The notes under the pieces: generated by a model | Database searches by the model: none | The model's input: the letters and a program-made list of their open reading frames with translations, nothing else | Told to the model about the DNA's origin: nothing | Assembly: GCF_002885955.2 (NCBI RefSeq) | Contig: NZ_POQS01000003.1 | Span: 282,351 to 346,350, forward strand | DNA: 64,000 bases | Direction: 5' to 3' | Source of the DNA: Achromobacter pulmonis | GTDB lineage: Bacteria > Pseudomonadota > Gammaproteobacteria > Burkholderiales > Burkholderiaceae_B | Shown here: positions 45,741 through 53,159 of the stretch, piece after piece | Position numbering within the stretch: the first letter of the stretch is position 1 | Layout: each line of letters opens with the position of its first letter | Translations under genes and position numbers: made by a program

Positions 45741-45897
45741 GGTATTTCCGTATTGCATTGAAAGTGTATTCAGTGTACCAGCATCGACCCCAATGCGCCA
45801 GCCCCGCCAAGCGTCCAAGTGCTTGATTTAAATAAGACTGTCCCTGTTTATCCCTGATAGACCTCGGGATTGCCCTAGGCCCTCAAAATAGTAGACG

Positions 45898-45911
45898 GTA
45901 TACAATGTTCA
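45898..45911. promoter_or_regulatory. GTATAC box upstream of the diiron-protein operon
   Basis: GTATACAATGTTCA, 56 bases before the ATG at 45967. The same 14 bases recur at 51088-51101 before the aldehyde dehydrogenase. A likely operator of the GntR/FCD regulator at 47765. Confidence 0.65.
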
Positions 45912-45966
45912 TCATGCCCAGGCCAGACCGGCCTGGAATCCTCCCTACTGGACCTTGGAGCGCGCC

Positions 45967-46698
45967 ATGGCTGAACTGATGAACCGAGATGAATTCCGCA
46001 CCGCGTTGGAAAACGCGATCAAGGGCAAGAGCGCCAACGCCTCGCCGTTTTCTATCGCCTGGGCCGAGGGCAAGCTCAGCCGCCAGCATCTGCAGCGCTG
46101 GGCCGAGAACCACTACCACTACGTGGGGCCGTTCGCCGACTACCTGGGCTATCTGTACGCGCGCACGCCGGACTCGTACACCGAGGCCAAGGACTTCCTG
46201 CTGGCCAATATGTATGAAGAGGAAATCGGCGGAGACCGCCACACGGACCTGCTGATCCGTTTCGCCGAAGCCTGCGGCACCACCCGCGAGCGCGTGGTCG
46301 ACCCCGACAACATGTCGCCCACCACCCGCGCGCTGCAAAGCTGGTGCTACGCCGTGGCCATGCGCGAAGACCCCATCGTGGCGGTGGCCGGGCTGGTGGT
46401 CGGCCTCGAATCGCAGGTGCCCTCCATCTACCGCAAGCAGACGCCGACGCTGCGCGAGAAATACGGCTTTACCGACGAGGAAGTGGAGTTCTTCGACCTG
46501 CACATCGTGTCCGACGAAATCCACGGCGAGCGCGGCTACCAGATCGTGCTGGAGCACGCCAACACGGTGGAGCTGCAGCAGCGCTGCCTGAAGATCTGCG
46601 AGATCGGCGCGCAGATGCGGCTGCTCTACACCACGGCGCTCTACACGGACTACGTGCAGAACGACATCGCCCTGCCCGAACTGGGCCTGGCCGCCTGA
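45967..46698 (+). CDS. Heme-oxygenase-like diiron oxidase (TenA/PqqC/CADD type)
   Basis: A 243-residue all-helical protein of the heme-oxygenase-like diiron oxidase group. The full CADD-type ligand set is visible with the same spacing: E85 and H92 (YEEEIGGDRH), E148 (VVGLESQ), H179, D183 and H186 (DLHIVSDEIH). Such enzymes activate O2 for C-C cleavage, N-oxygenation or desaturation; classical TenA lacks these ligands. ATG 45967 follows TTGGAG. It heads an operon with two ferredoxins, which could supply electrons. A CADD-like p-aminobenzoate synthase is an alternative. Confidence 0.82.
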   Translation: MAELMNRDEFRTALENAIKGKSANASPFSIAWAEGKLSRQHLQRWAENHYHYVGPFADYLGYLYARTPDSYTEAKDFLLANMYEEEIGGDRHTDLLIRFAEACGTTRERVVDPDNMSPTTRALQSWCYAVAMREDPIVAVAGLVVGLESQVPSIYRKQTPTLREKYGFTDEEVEFFDLHIVSDEIHGERGYQIVLEHANTVELQQRCLKICEIGAQMRLLYTTALYTDYVQNDIALPELGLAA

Positions 46699-46765
46699 GA
46701 CAGCAACGCAGGCCGTCCGGCTTCGCGCCGGACGGCGAGAGAAGAGCGCAGGGGATCAGAGCACC

Positions 46766-47065
46766 ATGCCTACAGTCGTGTTTCATAAAGGCGGCCAGAC
46801 CTACACCGAGGTGGTGAAGGAAAACACCAACCTGGTGGTGCGGGCCGGCATCAAGCAGTTTCCGTATCCGCATCTGCGCTACGAATGCGGCATGGGCAAG
46901 TGCGCCAAGTGCGCCTGCCGCGTGCTGGCCGGGGCCGAGCAGCTGCCGCCGGTGAACTGGAAGGAAAAAAAGCAGCTCGGCGAGCGCGTCGAGCAGGGGT
47001 ACCGGCTGGCCTGCCAGCTCTGGCTCAACAGCGACATCGAGCTGACCCAGGACGTGGAGGCGTAG
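46766..47065 (+). CDS. [2Fe-2S] ferredoxin
   Basis: A 99-residue plant-type ferredoxin with cluster cysteines C41, C46, C49 and C83 (YECGMGKCAKC and LACQLW) in C-x4-C-x2-C-x33-C spacing. An additional C51 is present. It has no signal peptide and acts in the cytoplasm. ATG 46766 follows GGGGATCAGA. As second gene of the diiron operon, it is a likely electron donor to the oxidase. It is related to, but clearly distinct from, the ferredoxin encoded two genes downstream. Confidence 0.9.
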   Translation: MPTVVFHKGGQTYTEVVKENTNLVVRAGIKQFPYPHLRYECGMGKCAKCACRVLAGAEQLPPVNWKEKKQLGERVEQGYRLACQLWLNSDIELTQDVEA

Positions 47066-47070
47066 CGGCG

Positions 47071-47397
47071 ATGGAACCGGCATATGTCATCCTGACCTCC
47101 AAGCCCGGCGTGTTCCGTACCGAGGCCGGCGAGGACGTGGAGATCATCGAAACCTACGACTACCGGTTCTACGGCCGCGCGCTGGCCGAGTACCGCATCG
47201 CGCGGCTGCGCGGCGAGACCCGGCTGACCGTGACCGAAGAGACCCCGCCGTACATGGTCAACCGCGTGCCTTCCAAGTTCCTCGAAAAATTTGCGTCGGT
47301 GGAAGCGGCGCGCAAGGAGCTGTCGCACCTCACGCGCTTCGGCAGCATGCAATCGACCCTGACGCTGCGCAGCGGCGCCGTCCCTGCGGAGCAATGA
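47071..47397 (+). CDS. Unknown 108-aa protein between two ferredoxins
   Basis: Starts 5 bases after the ferredoxin stop and overlaps the next ferredoxin start (ATGA), so it is part of the same translated unit. The protein is cysteine-free, charged and soluble. The first half looks like beta strands (AYVILTSKPGVFRTE, EIIETYDYRFYGRALAEYRI) and the second like a helix pair (VPSKFLEKFASVEAARKELS). I do not recognise the family. A partner or small subunit for the diiron oxidase or its ferredoxins is inferred from context. Confidence 0.8.
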   Translation: MEPAYVILTSKPGVFRTEAGEDVEIIETYDYRFYGRALAEYRIARLRGETRLTVTEETPPYMVNRVPSKFLEKFASVEAARKELSHLTRFGSMQSTLTLRSGAVPAEQ

Positions 47398-47744
47398 AAC
47401 CCATGGTCCAGATCACATTCATTTCCAATGGCGGCAAGGTCGCCACGGCGCCCGAAAACAGCAACCTGCTGCGGGTGTCGCTCAAGGAAAAAGGCGGCAT
47501 CCCGTTCAAGTGCGGGGGCGGGCTGTGCGGCACCTGCAAGTGCCGGATCGAAGAGGGCCTGGAAAACACCGACGCCATCAAGCCCAAGGAGCGCAAGCAC
47601 CTGCGGCCGGAGGATTTCGAGGCCGGCTACCGCATGGCCTGCCAGACCTTCGTCAACGGCGACATCAAGGTGTCCTGGGTGATCCAGAACGGCAAGGGCG
47701 TGGTGGTGGGCGCGCCCGCCGACCCGGTGCAGGCGCAGGCCTGA
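47394..47744 (+). CDS. [2Fe-2S] ferredoxin
   Basis: A 116-residue plant-type ferredoxin with C40, C45, C48 and C83 (FKCGGGLCGTCKC and MACQTF). The stretch PKERKHLRPEDFEAGYR before the last cysteine is typical. A 30-residue tail follows the domain. It overlaps the preceding gene by 4 bases and ends the operon, 20 bases before the convergent gntR. It probably carries electrons from the reductase at 53160 to the diiron protein. Confidence 0.9.
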   Translation: MKPMVQITFISNGGKVATAPENSNLLRVSLKEKGGIPFKCGGGLCGTCKCRIEEGLENTDAIKPKERKHLRPEDFEAGYRMACQTFVNGDIKVSWVIQNGKGVVVGAPADPVQAQA

Positions 47745-47764
47745 ACGAACCCCCGAGGCCCGGC

Positions 47765-48502
47765 CTACGCCACCGAGGCGTGCTGGGCCTGCTGCGCTTC
47801 GGTGTAGGCGCGGGCGGCGTTGTGCACGTGCTGGCTGGCCAGCAGGGCGGCCAGGTCGCCGTTGCCGGCGATGACGGCGTTCAGGATCTGCGAGTGCTCG
47901 TCCCAGTTCTGCTTGGCGCGCAGCATGTTGCTGGGCGCGAACAGCAGCGCCGTGCGGTCGCGCAGTGAGCGCATCAGGTCGGTCAGCACCACGTTGCCGC
48001 CGATGGTGGCCAGCATTTCGTGGAACTGCGAATTCAGCGCCAGGAACTTGTCCAGCTGCTCGCTGCGCGCGGCCTCGGTGCCTTCGCGCAGAAAGGCCTG
48101 CAGGCGCTCGACGGTTTTTTCGTCGCGGCGCTGGGCCGCCAGCTTGGCGTTCAGCCCTTCCAGCGTGGCGCGCACTTCCACCATGTCGTAGGCGACGGCG
48201 TCGGACAGCACCGACACGGACGCGCCGCGGCGCGGTTCGATGGTGACCAGGCCTTCGGCGGCCAGCGCGCGCAGCGCCTCGCGCACCGGGATGCGCGAAA
48301 CGCCCATTTCCTCGGACAGGCGTCCTTCGACCAGGCGGTCGCCCGGCGTGAATTCGCCGCTCAGGATGCGTTCGCGCAGTTTGTCGCGGATGACGGCGAA
48401 CAATTGCGGGTGCTGCTCGCCGATCTTCAGCGAAGCGGAATGCTGCGTGGCGGGAGTAGTGGTCATGGCGAGCAGGTTTTGCGTAATGGATACAGTCTCC
48501 AT
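47765..48502 (-). CDS. GntR/FCD-family transcriptional regulator
   Basis: A 245-residue FadR-type regulator. The winged helix (about residues 30-95, LRERILSGEFTPGDRLVEGR, MGVSRIPVREALRALAAEGLV) is followed by an all-helical FCD effector domain with metal-site histidines in NSQFHEML, EHSQIL and ASQHVH. ATG 48502 is used; ATG 48466 is possible and would leave the CATTGTATTACC box fully upstream. It lies 31 bases after the TSUP gene on the same strand and is surrounded by the genes it probably controls. Confidence 0.88.
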   Translation of the reverse strand: METVSITQNLLAMTTTPATQHSASLKIGEQHPQLFAVIRDKLRERILSGEFTPGDRLVEGRLSEEMGVSRIPVREALRALAAEGLVTIEPRRGASVSVLSDAVAYDMVEVRATLEGLNAKLAAQRRDEKTVERLQAFLREGTEAARSEQLDKFLALNSQFHEMLATIGGNVVLTDLMRSLRDRTALLFAPSNMLRAKQNWDEHSQILNAVIAGNGDLAALLASQHVHNAARAYTEAQQAQHASVA

Positions 48503-48513
48503 TGTATTACCGG
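48499..48513. promoter_or_regulatory. GTATAC-like box at the gntR start
   Basis: CCATTGTATTACCGG resembles the reverse form of the two perfect boxes (TGAACATTGTATAC). It overlaps the first possible gntR ATG and may mediate autoregulation. Confidence 0.4.
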
Positions 48514-48533
48514 ACGTGACGGGCGACAGGCCC

Positions 48534-49277
48534 TCAGCCGCCCCAGAAGGCCTTTACCAGCACCCCCAGCGCGCCGATGGCGCACACCGCCAGCAGCACG
48601 CCGCGCACCGCGCGCGGCGGCAGCCGGTTACGCAGCCGGTTGGAGACCGCAAACCCGGCCAGCAGAAACGGCGCCAGGCTGAGCGCCAGCCCGGCGTGGT
48701 AACCCGTATAGCGCTTGGCCAGCGCCAGCATGGCCAGCGAAAACAGCGATCCCAGGAACAGCACCATGCCCAGCGTGGCGCGCAGGCGCGGCGGCGCCGC
48801 GTGCTGCATGACGATGGCCAGCGGCGGCGCGCCGACCGAAGTCATGGTGCCCATCAGCCCCGAGGCGACGCCCGCGCCGGAGACGCGCCGCGGGGTCGCG
48901 CTGAAGCGCAGGCCGGCCGCGCTGAGCGCCACGGCGGCCAGGATCAGCACGGCGAACAGCACCCCCAGCGCCTGCGGGGCGAAGCGCGTCATGGCGTAGA
49001 CGGCGATCAGCGTGCCCACCGCCCGCCCGGCCAGGGCATAGGAAACCGAGGGCCAGTCGATGGCCGCGCGTTCGCGCAGCGCGGTCAGCAGCGAGATGAA
49101 GCCGCCCAGGGTCAGCAGCGGACCGGGGGCGAGCTGGGGGAAGAACATGGCCGCCACGGGGGCGGCGAACATGGCGAAGCCCACGCCGCCCACGCCCTGC
49201 GCGATCGCGGCGCCGAATACGACGACGGCCATGGTGGCGTACTGCAGAAGGTCGGGATAGGGCAGGGAGGGGCTCAT
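48534..49277 (-). CDS. TSUP/TauE-family permease
   Basis: A 247-residue permease with eight predicted helices in two repeats (FGAAIAQGVGGVGFAMFAAP at the start, VASGLMGTMTSVGAPPLAIV in the middle), as in TauE/SafE exporters of sulfite, sulfonates and related organic anions. ATG 49277 is used; in-frame upstream codons run through the promoter. It probably forms a two-gene unit with gntR. A GTATAC motif lies 21 bases upstream of its start. Confidence 0.87.
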   Translation of the reverse strand: MSPSLPYPDLLQYATMAVVVFGAAIAQGVGGVGFAMFAAPVAAMFFPQLAPGPLLTLGGFISLLTALRERAAIDWPSVSYALAGRAVGTLIAVYAMTRFAPQALGVLFAVLILAAVALSAAGLRFSATPRRVSGAGVASGLMGTMTSVGAPPLAIVMQHAAPPRLRATLGMVLFLGSLFSLAMLALAKRYTGYHAGLALSLAPFLLAGFAVSNRLRNRLPPRAVRGVLLAVCAIGALGVLVKAFWGG

Positions 49278-49297
49278 GCCGGGGATGGGGTATTTAT

Positions 49298-49303
49298 GTA
49301 TAC
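49298..49303. promoter_or_regulatory. GTATAC motif upstream of the TSUP permease
   Basis: GTATAC core in TTATGTATACGATAGTC. It fits the shared motif of the cluster but the flanks are less conserved. Confidence 0.35.
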
Positions 49304-49430
49304 GATAGTCTATCTGTGATTCGGCAGAATTTTCCGTCCAGGACCAAAATCCAGGGTAATCCCTTGGTTTCTGCTTGATATTCAACGATTTTTAAGAATT
49401 ATCGCTTTTCCCAGGTCCTACATATTTTGA

Positions 49431-49444
49431 TTGATATAGATCAA
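49431..49444. promoter_or_regulatory. Perfect FNR/ANR-type box
   Basis: TTGATATAGATCAA matches TTGAT-N4-ATCAA at all ten defined positions. It lies 61 bases before the permease start at 49505, compatible with activation if transcription starts near 49479. Confidence 0.7.
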
Positions 49445-49455
49445 GGCGAAATATA

Positions 49456-49461
49456 GTATAC
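49456..49461. promoter_or_regulatory. GTATAC motif upstream of the second permease
   Basis: GTATAC core in ATATAGTATACCGTTG, 12 bases downstream of the FNR-type box and 44 before the start codon. Confidence 0.45.
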
Positions 49462-49504
49462 CGTTGCTGCTCAACCGACAGTCATGCATACAAGGGGAAA
49501 AGCA

Positions 49505-51037
49505 ATGCAACCGGACGTCGCGCTCAATGCCGCTCATTGGATGTACCTATTCAGCGTGGCCGCCATCATCCTGACGATGATCCTGCGGGCCAATGTGGTG
49601 GTGCCCTCTGTCATCGGTACTTTTCTGGTCGTGCTCGCCATCACCGGCAGCCCGGTCAGCGCACTGATAGGCATCTTCTCGGCCAGCTTCGTGGCCGCCA
49701 AGGAGCTGTTCAATATTTTCCTGGTGATCACCTTCATGACGGCGCTGCTCAACGCGCTCAAGACGCTGCAGGCCGACGTGCGCATGGTGCAGCCGTTCCG
49801 GCGCGTGATGCGGGGCGGACATTCCTCCTTCCTCATCATCGCGCTCTGTACTTATGTGATCTCGCTGTTCTTCTGGCCCACGCCCGCGGTGCCGCTGGTC
49901 TCGGCCATCCTGCTGCCGGCGGCCATCGCCGCCGGCCTGCCGCCGCTGGCCGGCGCCATGGCCATCGCCATCGCCGGGCAGGGCATGGCCCTGTCGTCGG
50001 ACTACGTGATCGGGGTGGCGCCCAGCATCAGCGCCAAGGCCGCCGGCGCGGCGGTCAGCGCCGCCGTGGTGGCCGACCGCGCGCTGGTGCTGTCGCTGAT
50101 CACCGGCGCGGTGGCGCTGACCGCCGCCTATCTGCTGGTGCGCAAGCACATCGTTCCCGCCGACGCCGCGCTGCTGACGGCCTGGCAGGCGCGCGCGCAG
50201 GACGGCAGCCTGGCGGAGATCGAGCACTCGGGCTCGTTCGACAAGGCCGAGCTGGCGCGCGGCACCATGGGCGCCGACCCGGCCCTGCCGCGCGGACCGG
50301 CCCTTAGCGACGAAGAGCGCCGCCGGGTGCGCTGGTCCAAGACCTTCGCGGTGGTCACGCCGCTGGCGTTCCTGGGCGTGATCGCCGTGATGGTGCTGCC
50401 GCGCCTGTTTCCGTCCTTGCCGGCGCTGCGCGGCGGCGATGCGGCGGCCCTGGTGGGCGGGGTGGCCGTGGTCGTGATGATGCTGGTCACGCTGGCGGCC
50501 GAAGGCCCGCGCCGGATGCTGGACGTCTGTCCGGAGCACGTCACCGACGGCTTCGTGTTCGCCTTCAAGGCCATGGGCTCGGTGCTGCCGATCGCGGGGT
50601 TCTTCTTCGTGGGCGCCAACGAGACCGCCGCGCAGATCCTGGGCGTGCCCCAGGCCCAGGCGCCGGGGCTGCTGTTCGAGGTGATTTCCGCCGGCCAGCA
50701 CCTGATTCCGGAAAACCATTTCCTGGTGGCCTTCGGCGTGCTGCTGGTGGGCATGATCACCGGCATCGACGGCTCGGGCTTCGCCGGCCTGCCGCTGACC
50801 GGCACGCTGTCCGGCGCCCTGGGCCCGGTGGTGGGGGTGGACCCCGCCACGCTGGCCGCGGTGGGGCAGATGGGCGCGGTCTGGACCGGGGGCGGCACGC
50901 TGATCGCCTGGTCGTCGCTGATCGCGGTGGCGGGCTTCGCGCGGGTCAATGTGCTGTCGCTGGTGCGCGCGCTGCTGTTGCCGGTGTTGCTGGCGCTGTT
51001 CACCTCGACGATCTGCGCGGTGCTGATCTGGCGCTGA
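49505..51037 (+). CDS. Putative organic-anion permease (ion-transporter superfamily type)
   Basis: A 510-residue membrane protein with about 13 hydrophobic segments and two re-entrant-like stretches (SASFVAAKELFNIFLVITFM, and near the end GMITGIDGSGFAGLPLTGTLSGALG), the layout of DcuC/NhaC-like ion transporters. The exact family is not recognised. ATG 49505 follows AAGGGGAAAA; an ATG at 49484 is less well placed. Preceded by an FNR box and a GTATAC motif, and followed after 122 bases by the aldehyde dehydrogenase. It probably imports the pathway substrate. Confidence 0.8.
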   Translation: MQPDVALNAAHWMYLFSVAAIILTMILRANVVVPSVIGTFLVVLAITGSPVSALIGIFSASFVAAKELFNIFLVITFMTALLNALKTLQADVRMVQPFRRVMRGGHSSFLIIALCTYVISLFFWPTPAVPLVSAILLPAAIAAGLPPLAGAMAIAIAGQGMALSSDYVIGVAPSISAKAAGAAVSAAVVADRALVLSLITGAVALTAAYLLVRKHIVPADAALLTAWQARAQDGSLAEIEHSGSFDKAELARGTMGADPALPRGPALSDEERRRVRWSKTFAVVTPLAFLGVIAVMVLPRLFPSLPALRGGDAAALVGGVAVVVMMLVTLAAEGPRRMLDVCPEHVTDGFVFAFKAMGSVLPIAGFFFVGANETAAQILGVPQAQAPGLLFEVISAGQHLIPENHFLVAFGVLLVGMITGIDGSGFAGLPLTGTLSGALGPVVGVDPATLAAVGQMGAVWTGGGTLIAWSSLIAVAGFARVNVLSLVRALLLPVLLALFTSTICAVLIWR

Positions 51038-51087
51038 TCCGCGCGGGGCGACCAGGGGTTTTCACGTATCGCCCCATATAGATTAAA

Positions 51088-51101
51088 GTATACAATGTTC
51101 A
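51088..51101. promoter_or_regulatory. GTATAC box upstream of the aldehyde dehydrogenase
   Basis: GTATACAATGTTCA, identical over 14 bases to the box at 45898, 59 bases before the GTG start at 51160. It implies a separate, co-regulated promoter for the aldehyde dehydrogenase operon. Confidence 0.65.
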
Positions 51102-51159
51102 GAAAGCCGACCCGCCGCCGCCCGGCGGCTCCCCGGCACAGTCTTGAGGAAGCGCTCCC

Positions 51160-52620
51160 GTGGATGATCTCTCGCAGCAAACTTTCCTGAACCACATCGG
51201 CGGCAGCTGGACGCCCAGCGCCAGCGGCAAGACGGCGCCCAACATCAATCCGGCGGACACCGGCGACGTGGTGGGCCGCTTCCAGGTCTCGGACGCGGCC
51301 GACGCGCGCCGGGCCGTGGAGGCGGCGCAGGCCGCGTTCGCCGGCTGGCGCGATACGCCGATCTCCAAGCGCGCCGCGATCCTGACCAAGGCGGCCCAGC
51401 TGCTGGAAGAACGCGCCGCCGACATCGCCCGCGAACTGACGCGGGAAGAGGGCAAAAGCCTGTCCCTGGCCAAGGACGAGGTCCTGCGTTCGGCGCAGAC
51501 CATCCGCTTCTACGCCGTGGAAGGCCAGTCCTACACCGGCGAAACCTATCCCAACGACGATCCGGACATGGTCGTCTACAGCCAGCGCGAGCCGCTGGGC
51601 GTGGTCACGGTGATCTCGCCGTGGAATTTCCCGATCTCGATTCCGGCCCGCAAGATCGCCCCGGCGCTGATCGCCGGCAACACGGTGGTGTTCAAGCCTT
51701 CGTCGGACGCGCCGCTGTCCGGCTACCGGCTGGCCGAGGCCCTGATCGACGCCGGGCTGCCGGCCGGCGCGCTGAATTTCCTGACCGGTCCGGCTGCCGC
51801 CGTGGGCGAGGCCATCACCGCCGCGCCCGAAGTCCGCGCGATTTCGTTCACCGGCTCGACCGCCGCGGGCGAGCAGATCCATCGAATGGCCGGCCTGACC
51901 ACGCGCACCCAGATGGAACTGGGCGGCAAGAATCCGCTGATCGTGCTGGCCGACGCCGACCTGGACCGGGCCGTGGAACTGGCGGTCAAGGGCGGTTTTT
52001 CGCTCAGCGGCCAGGCCTGCACCGGCACCAGCCGGGTGCTGGTGGACAAGCGCGTGCGCCAGGAATTCACCGAGCGCCTGCTGGCCCGGATGAGGGCGCT
52101 GACCATCGGCAACGGCATGGACGGCAATTTCGACCTGGGCCCGCTGGCCACCTCCAGGCAGCTCGACAACGTGCTGGGCTACGTGGCGCTGGGCAAGCAG
52201 GAAGCCACCCACCTGTACGGCGGCGAGCGCCTGACCGGCGAGGGCTTCGACCGCGGCTATTTCGTGTCGCCGGCGCTGTTCACCGGGGTCACGCAGCAGA
52301 TGCGCATCGCGCGCGAGGAAATCTTCGGCCCGGTGATCGCGCTGATCGAAGTCGACGGCTATGAAGACGCCATCGCCAAGGCCAACGACACCGAATACGG
52401 CCTGGCCGCGGCCATCGCCACCACCGACGCCCGCTACGCGCACCGCTTCGCCCGCGACATCCAGGCCGGCACCGTGAAGATCAACCGGACCACCACCGGC
52501 AACCTGATCAACGCGCCGTTCGGCGGGCTCAAGCATTCCAGCACCTCGACCTTCCGCGAATCGGGACGCGCGGGGCTGGAGTTCTATACGCAGATCAAGA
52601 CCGTCTATCGCGCCGGCTGA
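51160..52620 (+). CDS. NAD(P)-dependent aldehyde dehydrogenase
   Basis: A 486-residue ALDH-superfamily enzyme. The catalytic base is E253 in MELGGKNP and the nucleophile is C287 in GQACTGTS; ISPWNFPISI and FTGSTAAGE mark the cofactor site. The sequence is close to the semialdehyde/2,5-dioxovalerate dehydrogenase branch, but the substrate is open. Start is GTG 51160 with GAGGA nine bases upstream. It leads an operon with the GlcG-like and reductase genes and probably oxidises an aldehyde released by the diiron oxidase. Confidence 0.92.
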   Translation: MDDLSQQTFLNHIGGSWTPSASGKTAPNINPADTGDVVGRFQVSDAADARRAVEAAQAAFAGWRDTPISKRAAILTKAAQLLEERAADIARELTREEGKSLSLAKDEVLRSAQTIRFYAVEGQSYTGETYPNDDPDMVVYSQREPLGVVTVISPWNFPISIPARKIAPALIAGNTVVFKPSSDAPLSGYRLAEALIDAGLPAGALNFLTGPAAAVGEAITAAPEVRAISFTGSTAAGEQIHRMAGLTTRTQMELGGKNPLIVLADADLDRAVELAVKGGFSLSGQACTGTSRVLVDKRVRQEFTERLLARMRALTIGNGMDGNFDLGPLATSRQLDNVLGYVALGKQEATHLYGGERLTGEGFDRGYFVSPALFTGVTQQMRIAREEIFGPVIALIEVDGYEDAIAKANDTEYGLAAAIATTDARYAHRFARDIQAGTVKINRTTTGNLINAPFGGLKHSSTSTFRESGRAGLEFYTQIKTVYRAG

Positions 52621-52667
52621 GGCCGCGCTCCCTTTCCCCATACGCAACCGGAAAAAAGGATATCGCC

Positions 52668-53147
52668 ATGAAGCAGGTCTATCGCCTGGAACTGGAAGAA
52701 GCGCGCGTCATGGTGCGCGCCGCCATCGCCAAATCGGAAGAGATCGGCGTGCTGGAAACCATCTGCATCGTCGACGACGGCGGCTACCCCATCGCGCTGG
52801 AGCGCATGGACGGCGCCCGCATCACCGGCCCGCAGATCGCCTGGAACAAGGCCTTCACCGCCGCCGGCCACAAGCGCTCCACGCACCTTTTCAATACGCC
52901 GCCCAACGGTCCGGCGCTGCCCGGCAACGAGGCCTTCGGCATCCAGTGGAGCTTCGACGGCAAGTTCGCGGTGTTCGTCGGCGGCTTTCCCATCGTGGTG
53001 GATAACGAGGTGATCGGCGGGGTCGGCCTGAGCGGCGGCAACGGCGAGCAGGACACCAAGGCCGGCGTGGCGGCGCTGGCGGCGCTGGCCGCGCTGCTGG
53101 AGCCGCGCGGCATGAAAGTGCTGGTCGAGGCGGACATCAAGAAATAG
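52668..53147 (+). CDS. GlcG/HbpS-family (DUF336) protein
   Basis: A 159-residue single-domain protein with the GlcG/HbpS/PduO-C pattern: N-terminal helix VMVRAAIAKSEEIGVLETICIVDDGG, middle AGHKRSTHLFNT and C-terminal GGVGLSGGNGEQDTKAG. HbpS binds heme, and the PduO domain is related. Such genes are often found in catabolic operons with unknown function. ATG 52668 follows AAAAAAGGATATCGCC. It lies between the aldehyde dehydrogenase and the reductase. Confidence 0.85.
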   Translation: MKQVYRLELEEARVMVRAAIAKSEEIGVLETICIVDDGGYPIALERMDGARITGPQIAWNKAFTAAGHKRSTHLFNTPPNGPALPGNEAFGIQWSFDGKFAVFVGGFPIVVDNEVIGGVGLSGGNGEQDTKAGVAALAALAALLEPRGMKVLVEADIKK

Positions 53148-53159
53148 TCGAGGCCGGCC

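Noticed and set aside
50128..52647. 839-codon open frame on the minus strand over the permease and aldehyde dehydrogenase
   Set aside because: High GC leaves antisense frames open. The plus strand encodes proteins with clear catalytic motifs (E253, C287), and the antisense product is low-complexity without a known domain.
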